From contig WELA01005604.1 in the NCBI GenBank assembly GCA_009602735.1, forward strand, positions 120,217 to 152,051: a stretch of 31,835 nucleotides of DNA. The letters are read 5' to 3'. The position numbers were made by a program, and so were the translations under genes. The notes beneath the pieces were generated by a model, which saw only the letters and a program-made list of their open reading frames with translations, was not told where the DNA came from and made no database searches. Positions 20,266-29,848 of this stretch are shown piece after piece; the first letter of the stretch is position 1; each line of letters begins with the position of its first letter. This DNA is from Mesotaenium endlicherianum. Lineage: Eukaryota > Streptophyta > Zygnematophyceae > Zygnematales > Mesotaeniaceae.

Positions 20266-20697
20266 ATGCCTACCCGTAGTGGGCTTTCTTATCAGCCATA
20301 CTACGAAGGGGTTAGTGGAGAAGACTCAGACTCAGATCTCAGCACTATCACTGAACCCGCCGAAGAAGAGCAACCTGCTCTCCAGCACACAGCAGTTGCT
20401 TCTAAGCCATCTTCCCAGTGGGCTCACTACAATTTCTGGTATCCCATGGCAGGTGACCACGAGGTCAGGAATGACAGGTCTGCCTACCTGCTCTCCAGCA
20501 CACAGCAGTTGCTTCTAAGCCATCTTCCCAGTGGGCTCACTGCAATTTCTGGTATCCCATGGCAGGTGACCACGAGGTCAGGAATGACAGGTCTGCCTAC
20601 CGCTTCAGCGGTAGGCCAGGCACCTGTGATCTGGAAGATACCATCTCGGAGTTTCAGGCTGACTTCGCGGCTGCAAAGCTCAAGACACCGACGCTGA
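20266..20697 (+). CDS. gag: Copy 2 Gag N-terminus, frameshifted by a duplication
   Basis: It begins M-P-T-R-S-G-L-S-Y-Q, the same start as in copy 1, preceded by the matching cttcagcgt. About 37 codons of acidic N-terminus (E-D-S-D-S-D) run into a 113-bp tandem duplication. Because 113 is not a multiple of three, reading leaves the Gag frame in the second unit and ends at 20697. Without the duplication this frame joins the main one at 20559. So full-length Gag cannot be made from this ATG without a frameshift; initiation at the internal ATG 20559 is the other option. Confidence 0.8.
   Translation: MPTRSGLSYQPYYEGVSGEDSDSDLSTITEPAEEEQPALQHTAVASKPSSQWAHYNFWYPMAGDHEVRNDRSAYLLSSTQQLLLSHLPSGLTAISGIPWQVTTRSGMTGLPTASAVGQAPVIWKIPSRSFRLTSRLQSSRHRR
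20375..20600 (+). repeat. 113-bp tandem duplication in gag
   Basis: Units 20375-20487 and 20488-20600 differ at one base (ctacaa versus ctgcaa). The near identity means it is recent. Copy 1 has a single unit. The shift of +2 breaks the Gag frame. Confidence 0.93.
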
Positions 20698-23600
20698 CTA
20701 AGCGCGACGTCTTCGACACGCTTATGCGCTACCTCTTGCACGAGGCCCGCGACACCTTCCGTGAGAAGGAGGCCGAGCTCCGGACCCGCACTGAGCTTGT
20801 GGGTGACCCACCAGTGGCGACCCTGCTAGCTGATCCAATGCAAGCCTTCTGGAACATCCTGAAGAAAGAGTTCCAGGCTGCAACTGAAGAGAAGGTGTAC
20901 GAGCTGCACCATTTCTTCCGATGCAAGAACGAGACTATCCGCATGATGTACCGCCGCTTGGTGCACCTCCGCCGCGATGTCGGCACTGTCACTGACCGGG
21001 AGGCCGCAGAGATCTTCTTGCGTGCCGTCGAGCCGCGTCTGAGGGAGAGGGCCGTAGCCCCCCTCATCGACCTCCACGGTGCAGAGTATTCTCTGGAGCA
21101 GGCCTACCTCTCCGTTGAGAAGCAGAGCTTGGCCGCCGCACGGAGCAACATTAGCGATCGTGTGGGCTTAGCATCCACGGGCGTGCGCCAGGAGGCCTCA
21201 GTGCTGCCGTCTTCTACGACGCGCACGACGCCTGCCCGCCAGCCCCAGTCGCAGCAGCAGCAGCCTCAGCGCTCTCAGCTGCCCCAGCAGACGCAACAGC
21301 GCGGAGCTACGCGTGGCCGCATTTCCATGGCTGCCACCACGAGCGATCCCTGCTGGTCTTGCGGGAAGATGGGCCACTCACGCCAGAACTGCACTCTCGC
21401 GCAGAACAGCAAGCCCGGCGACTGCACCTATTGTGGCAAGGCCGGCCACCTGCAGATCGTCTGTCTGCAAAAGAAGCGCGACGTCAAGAACGGACGCGCT
21501 CGCGACGACCCTACGCCTTCAGCAGGACAGCGAGGCGCACGCAACCCTCGTACGGGTGGCCGCCCCGCGATGACAGCAGCTACGGCCACGACGGACGCCG
21601 CATTGATGCCTGGAGCCGACTACTGCAGATTCGACGACGTCAGCGACGCCCTCGTGGAGGCCAACGCGGAGGTCGCTAGACTCCGTGGCCTCGTCGACAT
21701 CGATAACCATGACGCGTGCGGAGCACTCCTCGCGTCCACTCCACCGTCCTACGCCACGGCACTGACAGCTGGCGCACGCACAGCTTCAGCGCACCCATCA
21801 GGCCTAGCAGCAGCACCGCAGCCCCGCGCACGTCCGCGTTACGACGTAGCGCCCGCTGCCAGAGCTGCAGGCGCCCGCACAGGCAGCTCTGCTAGCCCTG
21901 TGCGCACCGCTCTGACAGCTGTCAGCAGCGACAGCCGGAGTCCCGACAGACTGCCGGATGGCAGGCTGCACGACTGCGCGGTTGCGCCATCTCCCGGCGC
22001 AAGCTCGCGCGCACGCGGGCCAGCCCGCGCGCCAGCCAAGGCCCCGACAGAGCCCCTGGCTTGCGCTTCCCTGCTGGCACCAGCAGGCCTCCCGTCGGCC
22101 CGCGTAGCGACAGCTGGCAGGCAGGGACGGGGGCACCTGGCGGCGTGCACGGCTACAACTGGGCCGGCCGCAGCCTCCCTCTTCGTTCGTGCGGCACTCC
22201 CGTGCGCAGCTCTGCGCACAGGCAGGGACAGCCGGTCCCCGCTGGCTGCTGCAGACAGCAGGCTCCAGCAGAACCCGCCACATGGCACGTGCACGGCAGG
22301 CGAGGCCGCCTCTGCCGACAGCAGCATGCACGCACGCACGCTGGCTCACACGCGCGCCCAGCGCACTGCGCTGCCAGGTCCACGGCACACCCGGCGACGC
22401 CACGCCGTCGTCACAGCGGCAGCTGCAGCTGCGCAAAGCAGCTGCACCCACGCGCTGCCAAGTGGCGCGTGCGCGCAGGTCTGCACGGCCAGCGCAGCGA
22501 CGGCCGCAGCGGCCGCCACCCTCGGTCAGCAAGGGGGGGTCCTGACTGCGCTGTGCGGCCGGATCGCCGGCAAAAGCGCCGACAGCGCACCCGCAGCTGC
22601 GCACATCCAGGGCTCAGCCCCTGCCGCACACGTGCTGCCACTTGGCACGCGCGCATGGCCCGGCTCAGCCCGTACAGATCCAGCGGTCGGAGCAGCCACC
22701 CGCAGTCAGGGGGGGGCTATACCCACTGCGCCACGCGGCCGGATGTTCGATCGCGGTGCCGACGGCCCGCGCACGGTTGCGCACAGCCAGGGCCTAAACC
22801 CTGGCTGCGCACAAAACCCCGGCAGCAGCCCAACGCAGGCTGCCGGGGGGCCGGTTAGCCCACGCATCGGGGGGAGGGCGCTGCGATCTTCGCCCGGGGC
22901 AGCCGAGATAGACGGCGCCACCGGTCCAGTGACCCTGCCCCTCGGCCCCAGCAGCCACCAGGGGGCGCCACCTGGCAGCCTCCTGGCAGCCCCGACCGCG
23001 CCAGCAGCTGCAGCAACTGCTGCAGCCGCGGCCGCACACGCGCCGGGGTCCGCAACTTTTGCGGCCGAACCCGCGACCGGCTGCACGGCAGGCCTTGCGG
23101 CAGGCTGCGCAAGGAGTCCTGCGGCAGACAGTGCGGCAGTTTGCGCGGCAGGCTGCGCAGCAGGCCTCGCGGCGCGCCCTGCGGCAGACAGTGCGGCAAT
23201 CTGCGCGGCAGGCTGCGCGGCAGGCGCGACGGCAGTTCCCGCCACCGGCTGCGCGGCAGGCGCGGCGGCAGATCTCGCAACGGGCCCCGCGGCAGGCCTC
23301 GCGGCAAGCTGCGCGCACGGCGCTGCAACAGGCCCCGCGGCAGAATGCGCGGCAGGTTTGCCGGCTGCGCCAGCAGCGGCCATTCTGGCCTGCTGCGCAC
23401 GCGCGCAGCCACTCGGCAACCGCTCCGCAGTCGGGCGCGCGAGCCGCGAGCACACTCTTGCCGCACCGCCCAGTCGGCCTGTTGTTCCGCAGAAGCGCGT
23501 CGGGCCAGATCAGGGACGCCGGACGGAGGAGGCACCGCGGCTGCCCCGTTCCTTCCGCATCCTAGAGCCCTCCACGACGCCACATGCGCTCGCTTCACCT

Positions 23601-23726
23601 ATGACAACGGTGCAGCTCAGCGCCGAGGTCATCTCTCTAGCACTGCACCGCATGCCGGCGGTCTCCTTTGCAGAGCTCGGCGTCACTATGGAGGCAACGA
23701 GGCAGGCCGCTCAGCTGATGCTCTAG
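20559..23726 (+). CDS. gag: Copy 2 Gag (capsid, zinc knuckles) and long linker
   Basis: 1055 residues from an internal ATG to UAG 23724-23726. Residues ~1-190 are capsid-like (D-V-F-D-T-L-M-R-Y, E-L-H-H-F-F-R-C-K-N-E-T-I-R-M-M-Y-R-R-L). Two CCHC knuckles follow: C-W-S-C-G-K-M-G-H-S-R-Q-N-C (21351-21392) and C-T-Y-C-G-K-A-G-H-L-Q-I-V-C (21423-21464), for RNA packaging. Then come ~650 residues of Ala/Gly/Pro/Thr/Cys-rich low-complexity linker, including a C-A-A-G-C-A-A-G type array at about 23085-23385. The block before the stop (L-S-A-E-V-I-S-L-A-L-H-R-M-P) is conserved with copy 1. The frame continues unchanged after the UAG. Confidence 0.9.
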   Translation: MAGDHEVRNDRSAYRFSGRPGTCDLEDTISEFQADFAAAKLKTPTLTKRDVFDTLMRYLLHEARDTFREKEAELRTRTELVGDPPVATLLADPMQAFWNILKKEFQAATEEKVYELHHFFRCKNETIRMMYRRLVHLRRDVGTVTDREAAEIFLRAVEPRLRERAVAPLIDLHGAEYSLEQAYLSVEKQSLAAARSNISDRVGLASTGVRQEASVLPSSTTRTTPARQPQSQQQQPQRSQLPQQTQQRGATRGRISMAATTSDPCWSCGKMGHSRQNCTLAQNSKPGDCTYCGKAGHLQIVCLQKKRDVKNGRARDDPTPSAGQRGARNPRTGGRPAMTAATATTDAALMPGADYCRFDDVSDALVEANAEVARLRGLVDIDNHDACGALLASTPPSYATALTAGARTASAHPSGLAAAPQPRARPRYDVAPAARAAGARTGSSASPVRTALTAVSSDSRSPDRLPDGRLHDCAVAPSPGASSRARGPARAPAKAPTEPLACASLLAPAGLPSARVATAGRQGRGHLAACTATTGPAAASLFVRAALPCAALRTGRDSRSPLAAADSRLQQNPPHGTCTAGEAASADSSMHARTLAHTRAQRTALPGPRHTRRRHAVVTAAAAAAQSSCTHALPSGACAQVCTASAATAAAAATLGQQGGVLTALCGRIAGKSADSAPAAAHIQGSAPAAHVLPLGTRAWPGSARTDPAVGAATRSQGGAIPTAPRGRMFDRGADGPRTVAHSQGLNPGCAQNPGSSPTQAAGGPVSPRIGGRALRSSPGAAEIDGATGPVTLPLGPSSHQGAPPGSLLAAPTAPAAAATAAAAAAHAPGSATFAAEPATGCTAGLAAGCARSPAADSAAVCAAGCAAGLAARPAADSAAICAAGCAAGATAVPATGCAAGAAADLATGPAAGLAASCAHGAATGPAAECAAGLPAAPAAAILACCARAQPLGNRSAVGRASREHTLAAPPSRPVVPQKRVGPDQGRRTEEAPRLPRSFRILEPSTTPHALASPMTTVQLSAEVISLALHRMPAVSFAELGVTMEATRQAAQLML
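22779..22810. repeat. 32-nt palindromic unit in linker (copy 2)
   Basis: GCGCA and GCCAGGG arms face CCCTGGC and TGCGC with a 2-base bulge. It encodes S-Q-G-L-N-P-G-C-A-Q on the plus strand. Counterpart of the two copy 1 units. Confidence 0.8.
23724..23726 (+). other. In-frame UAG upstream of protease, copy 2
   Basis: CTC TAG TCA; copy 1 has CTC CAG TCG at the same place. It lies 62 codons before the protease aspartate, so under the standard code it would separate Gag from Pro-Pol. Confidence 0.9.
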
Positions 23727-23786
23727 TCACGCAGAGCCACGCTGCGCACCGCCGCCAGGAGGCCAACGGCCGATGCCGCCACCGCG

Positions 23787-26700
23787 GTGCGATCCACGCC
23801 CGCGCGCTTTGCGCATGAGCGCAGGATGATCAGCACTCCTAATGCCGCGTTTTTGGATAACTTGCAGGGGATCGTGCTCGTCAACACCCAGGCGCCGCAG
23901 CGCATCATGTTCGACACAGGCGCGCAGCCGGTTCTCATCAGCCTCCGCTACTTCCGTCAGCTGGGACTCTCTTCCGCTGACTTGGAGGAGTCTCCAACGC
24001 GCATTAACACCGCCGCCGGCACGTCCAAGATCGTCGCCGGCCGCACGAGGTTGGCGCTACTGTTCACTCTGCGCCCAGGCACGGCAGACGAGACGACCAT
24101 CCATCGGCACGCACTCGTCACTCCTTCCGAGTCCTTTGATGTGCTCCTAGGGCAGGACGTGCTCTTTCCCATTGGCGCCGCGGTCGACAACTGGGCAGAG
24201 CGCGTCTTCTATCGTCCCGACTGGAGGACAGGGGGGACGCGCACCGCATCCTTGCCCCTTGACATTGTCGATCGCCGCCCAGCAGTGTCCGCTCTTTATG
24301 ACTTCATGGGGCTGGACGATGGCCGGCCAGTGGTCAAGACCGATAAGGACGGGCCCGAGGACGAGGAGATCTCTGTGGGGGTGGACTTGCTCGAGCCACG
24401 GGACGAGGAGCCGGACCTACCTAGTGCCGAGCTCCATCTCACGCCGCAGCAGCAGGCGGATGTCCTGGCAGCCCAGGCCAGGGAGCAGATCCGCATCTGC
24501 ACTGCCCACAGCGCGATGATGCGGCAGATGGCGAACGATGCCACTGAGGCCCTCGCCACGGCCAGCACAGCCATCGCTGCCGCCGCCCTTGCTCGCGGTG
24601 CGGTCGCAGCGCCTACGGCTCATCAGGGGGTCTCGGCCTCTCAAGGCGAGCCGTCCGCGAGAACCGACGTCCGCGTTCGCCATGACGTGCCGGTTGGCGT
24701 GGCCATTCAGTACAGTATGGACTCTCAGCCGCCCCATCACGACGCCTCGCATCAGACCGGCAAGACCTGGCCTCGCACCACGGCATCCGAAGACGAGGCC
24801 ATGCGGCAGGCAGCTTATCCTGGCAGATCCGACGACCAGTCCCTCAAGAGTGAGGAGGAGACACAATGGGAGCGACTGCCAGAGGCTTCCGTTGAGGTAC
24901 ACAGCGCGGCGCCACCAGTGGAGCCCCCGCCAGCTGCGCCTACGGCACGCAGGCAGCGCACACCTACTGGTCCGCCCGGCTTCAGCGCACCCAGCCAGCC
25001 CATGACTCACAACTGGCCCAGTAGGGCTCGCACCGACGCCGCTGGATTCAGCCGACCAGTGTCACACGACTGCTCGACAAGCCACGAGTGTCGCCGCATC
25101 GCGCATTTGTTTGCGACGAGCCGGGCTGCCGCGGCCTCCTCTAGCGCTGGCACACACTCCATACAGCAGTCAGCGCCCAGGCTCAGCTTCCGCGAGCCAC
25201 ACCGCACGACCCCATCTATCTGCGCCCATCTGACCTACGCACATCGCACTTGGCCGACCATCGGACCCGCTCGAGAGACCACTCCTCTCCGCGAGGCGAG
25301 CCGCTCCGTCACGCCGCCCTACGACGACAAGGACCGCACACCTCCTTACGACGACACGTGGGCCCGCGGGGACACGCCGCCATACGACGACACTCAAGAC
25401 AGACGCCGCACTCCGCCCTTCCGGCCCCTCTTAGCTGGCGACGGTGCTCAGTCTTCTTCCGAGGCGCATTTCGTGATGCTGGCCCCTACAGCTCCGCGCG
25501 CCAGCGTCCCTCGCAGCCACATCGCTGGCGACGGTCCCTCCGGGTCACCTCCTCCCAAGGTGGCCCGCACCGACAGCAGGCCAACCAGTCGTCACCCATT
25601 TACGGCCGCCGCACGCACACGGCTCATGTCTAGTCTCCGGCAACCCCAAGACGCGCCCGTCCCACGAGGGCAGCCCCGGCCGCGAGTCCAGCTGGCCCCT
25701 CGCCGGCTAGTTCGGTCCCCGCAGGAGGTCGAAAGCTCCGAGCGCTCCGTCTGCACAGTCCCCTCTGCAGACATGCGCGCACGCCAGGGAGCCTACTTCG
25801 ACCCGCAGCCCTACTTAACTCAGCGTTCCGTCATCGACCAGCTGGCCCACGCGGCCTCGCACCAGACTGACCACGCCCAGCGCGACAGGTGGCAGCAGCT
25901 GTGCGTGGCCTCGGCCCGACGTCAGGCCCGCGCTGTCTCTCCAACAGCCCTGCAGGATGCGCGCCTGCGGTGGCGCACCTACCAGGACCACGCACGGGAG
26001 GACCGTCCGCAGCCTCTCACTGACCGCATCCCTAGCCTTACGCGTGACTACGCAGACCGTGCTGTGGCCGCCCTCCGCATGGCGTCACATCAGCACAGCG
26101 CCGAGCGTACCTTCCCGCCGCCCGCTCAGCCCGGCACCCCCGCAATGGGGTGTCGCCCACTTCCGACTCCTATCTGCGCAGATGCTCTAGACGAGCGGCC
26201 CGGCGGCATCGTCCTCGTCGAGCTCTTCGCCGGCATCGCCACCGGGTTACTTGCGACCTTACAGGCCGGCATCCCGGTGCGCCGCTACGTCTACGTCGAT
26301 CCTGATCCTAAGGCCCAGCAGGTGGCCCGTCGGCAGATGGCGTTGGGCCACGAGCGGTTCCCTGACCTCCTTCCCGCGCACGCATTCCGCCGCGCTCAGA
26401 CAGACTGGCCCATGGACATCCGCGACATCACCGTCAAGCATGTCACCCGACTTGGGCCCATTGACCTCGTCATTGCCGGTTGGGAGTGCCAGGGCTTCTC
26501 CAGAGCCGGGCGTGGCAGGGCGCTCAGCGATCCCCGCACGGCCCTCTTCTGGCACTTGCTCCGCGTCCTCAACATGGTTGAGGATCGCCAGCCGCCACAT
26601 ACACTCGCGTGGGTCCTGGAGAACGTGGCCGCGCGCCACGATCGCCGACCCGATGTTAGCGCCGACTTCGCTCTTTGCAGCGGCTACGTCGGTCGCGAGG

Positions 26701-29017
26701 CCGTCATCGACGCTGCCCAGATTGGTTCCTTCGCGCACCGCGTCCGCGCCTACTTCACGAATCTGGCGATGCCAGGTACTCTCAAGGCGTTGGCCGCCTC
26801 TCATCCACGTCATCCACGCACCGTCGACTCCATCCTTGATGCCCCTCGTCTTGCCCAGCGGGTGACTGCACTACCCCATCCCTCCATGGCGCAGTGTGAG
26901 GTCCTGCATGACGTCACTCGCGCGCTGCCGACTTTTGTCAGCCGCTACGACAGCGACGCCTTCGTCGGCGATCAGTGCGGGATGGTCATCGACTTGGAGA
27001 CTGGCATGTTTGACAGGCCGCGCCCTGCGGAGATGGAGCGTGCCATGGGCTTCCCGCCGCATCTCACACAGGTGGACGGTCTCACTGAGGTGAACCGCAT
27101 TTGCCTCTTGGGGCAAGCGATCGACGCCAACGTCCTCACGTGGATTCTGCTGCAGACACAAGCCTTGGCGCCTCTCTACGCCGCAGCCCGGCATCTCGAG
27201 CTGCCTCGGCCTGCCAATAATATGGACAATGACTCCATCGACGATGACCACCCGGCCCCGCCCGGCACGACATGGCATCCTCAGCGCGCAGGGCCTGCAC
27301 CGCCGGCGCGCGGGCGCGCACCCTCCCACCCACAGCGCAGGGAGGACTCTGGTTCGCTGGGGGGGGGCCGGCGGAGAGAGGAGTCCTCACAGCGATCCAG
27401 GGAGTCCCGATCACCTTTTCTTTTTCCTCGCTCGCAGGCAGACGGTGCCAGCAGGCAGCTGGTCGCAGCTGCCACAGTGCAGGTACCTGCGGCAGGCCGA
27501 GCGCCAACCGCGGCAGGGCAGGTGATACCTGCAGCCCCACAGTCTACCCCAGCGACAAGACAAGAGACTCCAGCTGCAGGCCAGGCGACGCCACCAGCTC
27601 CACCGACATGGAAGCTGGGGGGGACACTCACCAAGGCACAGGCTGTACAGTTGACGGCACTGCTGGACGGGAGGCGCAGCACCAGCTTTGCCAGCGGTAA
27701 GCACAATCTCGGGCGCTATAGGGGGGACCCCATGCGAATTACTCTCACGTCGCAGGAGCCTATTTTCCTGAAGCGTTATCGCTACAGCCACTTCGAGGAT
27801 GGCTTGATCAGCGCGCAGACAGGCAAGCTGGAGGACAGCCGGCTCATTCGAGAGTCCTCCTCTCGCTATGCCGCACCCACGATCATGCCAGCCAAGAAGG
27901 ATGCCTCGGGCAACTGGTCCGAGAAGAGGATGTGCGGTGACTATCGTAGGCTGAACGAGGTCACCGAGCAGGACAGATATCCGATGCCGACGCCTGACAA
28001 GATCTTTGACGACATTGGCACGTGCACTTGGTTCTCAGTGCTGGATCTGCGTCAGGGCTTCAACCAGATTCCCATTGCCGAGGAGGACCAGCATAAGACG
28101 GCGTTCTGGGGAGCACAGCGGCTCTACGAGTGGGTGGTGATGCCGTTCGGGTTGAAGAACGCGCCAGCTACCTTTCAGAGGGTGATGGATAAGGAGCTGG
28201 CCGGGCTGTCCTTTGCGCGATGCTACATCGATGACGTGCTCGTCTTCAGTCAGACGTTTGAGGAGCACGTGGCGCACATCACTGCTGTCCTGGACCGCTT
28301 GGAGGCCGCTGGGCTCAAGTGCCATCCAGGCAAGTGCACTTTTGGGACCTGCGAGGTGGAGTACCTTGGCCACTTGCTCTCCTCCAGCGGCCTGGCACCC
28401 CAGCTGGCAAAGATCTCGGCCATCACAGGCATCCCACCTCCTACAGACCTCTCGCAGCTGCGGGCCTTCCTCGGCATCGCCAACTACTACCGCCGCTTTG
28501 TGCCAGGGTTCAGCGAGCTAGCCAAGCCGCTCAACGACTTGCTCCGCAAGGGCGTTGCCTACCTGTGGGGACCAGAGCAGCAGGCGGCATTCAATAAGCT
28601 CAAGGAGCTGCTGGTGAGCGCTCCTGTGCTTTGGCGTCCTAACTACGCGAAGCCCTTCATCCTCCACATCGACTGGTCGCAGGCAGGGCTGGGCGCTGTG
28701 CTGGTGCAGGAGCATGACGGCTTCGAGCATGTGGTGGCCTACGCCAGCCGCAGCAACAACCGCGCGGAAGGCAACTACGGCTCCTACGAGGGGGAGTGCC
28801 TGGCAGCGGTCTGGGCGATCGTGCACTTCAGGCACTATCTCTACGGCACGCACTTTCGCCTGGTCACCGACCATCAGCCACTTAAGTGGCTCATGACGTC
28901 GGAGCGCTTGACCGGCAAGTACGCACGGTGGGCGCTTATCTTGCAGGAGTACACCTTCGACGTGCACCACCGTCCAGGCTCGACCAACCTGGACGCTGAC
29001 GGTCTCAGCCGTAACCC
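23787..29017 (+). CDS. pol: Copy 2 Pol: protease, C5 DNA methyltransferase, RT, RNase H
   Basis: The frame is open from 23727; the first ATG-like codon is not meaningful, since it is the continuation of Gag. With residue 1 at 23787: protease F-D-T-G-A (Asp 43, codon 23913); a D/E-rich and Pro-rich linker with T-P-P-Y-D-D repeats near 25315-25400; a conserved helical region (~640-800); DNMT (~805-1130, Cys 901); linker with W-K-L-G-G-T-L-T-K; RT (~1330-1570, Y-I-D-D at 1480-1483); RNase H with F-I-L-H-I-D-W-S, Y-E-G-E-C-L-A and V-T-D-H-Q-P-L. The frame reaches the N at 29018. By family knowledge the polyprotein would be cut by its own protease. A DNMT between protease and RT is the exceptional part. 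Confidence 0.93.
26199..27165 (+). CDS. C5-cytosine DNA methyltransferase domain (copy 2)
   Basis: Transfers methyl groups from S-adenosylmethionine to cytosine C5 in DNA. Motifs in order: I V-E-L-F-A-G-I-A-T-G-L (SAM loop); II V-D-P-D; IV G-W-E-C-Q-G-F-S with catalytic Cys (codon 26487-26489, residue 901); VI L-E-N-V (26616-26627); VIII H-R-V-R-A-Y-F-T-N-L; IX/X E-R-A-M-G-F-P ... L-L-G-Q-A-I-D-A-N-V. The stretch A-V-I-D-A-A-Q-I and the end R-A-M-G-F-P resemble DNMT3 enzymes, and the order is not permuted as in plant DRMs. Motif IV has Glu before Cys where nearly all C5 enzymes have Pro; copy 1 shares this. It is in frame with protease and RT. Activity is likely from motif completeness but unproven. 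Confidence 0.92.
27900..28500 (+). CDS. pol: Reverse transcriptase domain (copy 2)
   Basis: Residues include K-R-M-C-G-D-Y-R-R-L-N, F-S-V-L-D-L-R-Q-G-F-N-Q-I, F-G-L-K-N-A-P-A-T-F and Y-I-D-D (28224-28235), then F-L-G-I-A-N-Y-Y-R-R-F of the connection. All expected catalytic aspartates are present. It is part of the 23787-29017 frame and is typical Ty3/gypsy in spacing. Copy 1 equivalent: 7326-8436. Confidence 0.95.
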
Positions 29018-29025
29018 NATAACCC
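29011..29025 (+). other. Assembly gap with duplicated flank
   Basis: taaccc, N (29018), a, taaccc. Comparison with copy 1 shows eight extra bases here, which shift the frame between RNase H and integrase. It looks like two contig ends overlapping by taaccc, so the frameshift is probably not biological. Confidence 0.75.
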
Positions 29026-29848
29026 GCTGCCTTCCTCGAGGGATCTCACTGTGGCCCGCCACGATGAGGATGAGCCGGTGGCCTGGCACGCGGCGGCCTT
29101 CCTGGCCTTCACCGTGGACGGCGATGTGCGGCCCGCAGGGCTCACTAGCCTGGACATGGTGACCGTCACCACTCGGCAATTGGCCCTGGCAGCGGCAGAG
29201 GATCAGGACAGCTGGCAGCGCGGTCCCGAGGACGTGTGGGACGACGCCCTAGTGCTGCAGTACGTCACGGCCAAGGAGTTGGCACCCGATGTCAGCGCAC
29301 GCGAGCGCAACCGCATCCTCAGGCGCAGCCGCGACTTCATTTTCATGGAGGGGCGCGTGCGGCGCGTGATGGCGGACGGCTTCGTCCTGGTGGTCCCCCA
29401 GCCTGCCATACGCAGTCAGCTGGTGCGCCGAGTGCACAAGTCCCTCGGGCACTTTGGTGTCAAGCGCACCCTCAGTCTTCTTCAGGCTGAGTACTGGTGG
29501 CACGGCATGACTAAGGTCGTCGCCGCTGTCGTCAGCAGCTGTACTCTCTGCGACCGTGTGCGCTCGAGCTTCACAGCGCGCACCGTTGCCCTCAGCCCCC
29601 TTCCTATTCAGGGGCTGTTCTACAGTTGGTTGCTTGACTTGGCTGGAGAGCTGCCCAAGTCTCGCCAGGGCAACCTCTACGTCTTGGTGATGATTGAGCA
29701 CATGTCCAAGTGGATCGAGCTCGTGCCCTTGCCTAGCAAGGCCAGTGAGGGGATCGCTCAGGCCTTCCTCAATCAGGTCCTCAACCGTTTTGGCGGCTAC
29801 GTTGAGGTGCTGACCGACCAGGGCAAGGAGTTCCAGGGCAGCTTTTAG
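29026..29848 (+). CDS. pol: Copy 2 integrase, zinc domain and first part of core
   Basis: The open frame starting M-A-R-H-D-E-D-E-P (29051) is the main Pol frame resumed after the gap. The zinc domain is H-K-S-L-G-H ... C-T-L-C (about 29430-29555). The core's first aspartate is in L-L-D-L-A-G-E-L-P (~29635) and the second in V-L-T-D-Q-G-K-E-F (~29815). It ends at UAG 29846-29848, within the core, where a glutamine is plausible (the frame continues unchanged). Integrase joins element cDNA to host DNA. Confidence 0.9.
29846..29848 (+). other. In-frame UAG inside integrase core, copy 2
   Basis: Context G-S-F-UAG-K-L-L-E, ten residues after the second catalytic aspartate. Copy 1 is deleted here, so no sister codon is available. 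The downstream half is in the same frame. Confidence 0.85.

Noticed and set aside
23724..23726. Programmed stop-codon readthrough of the leukaemia-virus or tobamovirus type at the Gag-Pol boundary
   Set aside because: The bases after the UAG (TCA) do not match known readthrough contexts, and copy 1 has CAG. It is kept only as part of the UAR question.
25315..25400. T-P-P-Y-D-D repeats as viral late-budding (PPxY) motifs
   Set aside because: The motif is P-P-Y without the intervening residue, and copy 1 has unrelated repeats at this place.
26199..27165. Bacterial restriction-modification methyltransferase or contamination
   Set aside because: The domain is in one frame with Ty3/gypsy protease and RT in two diverged copies, and its late motifs resemble eukaryotic DNMT3.
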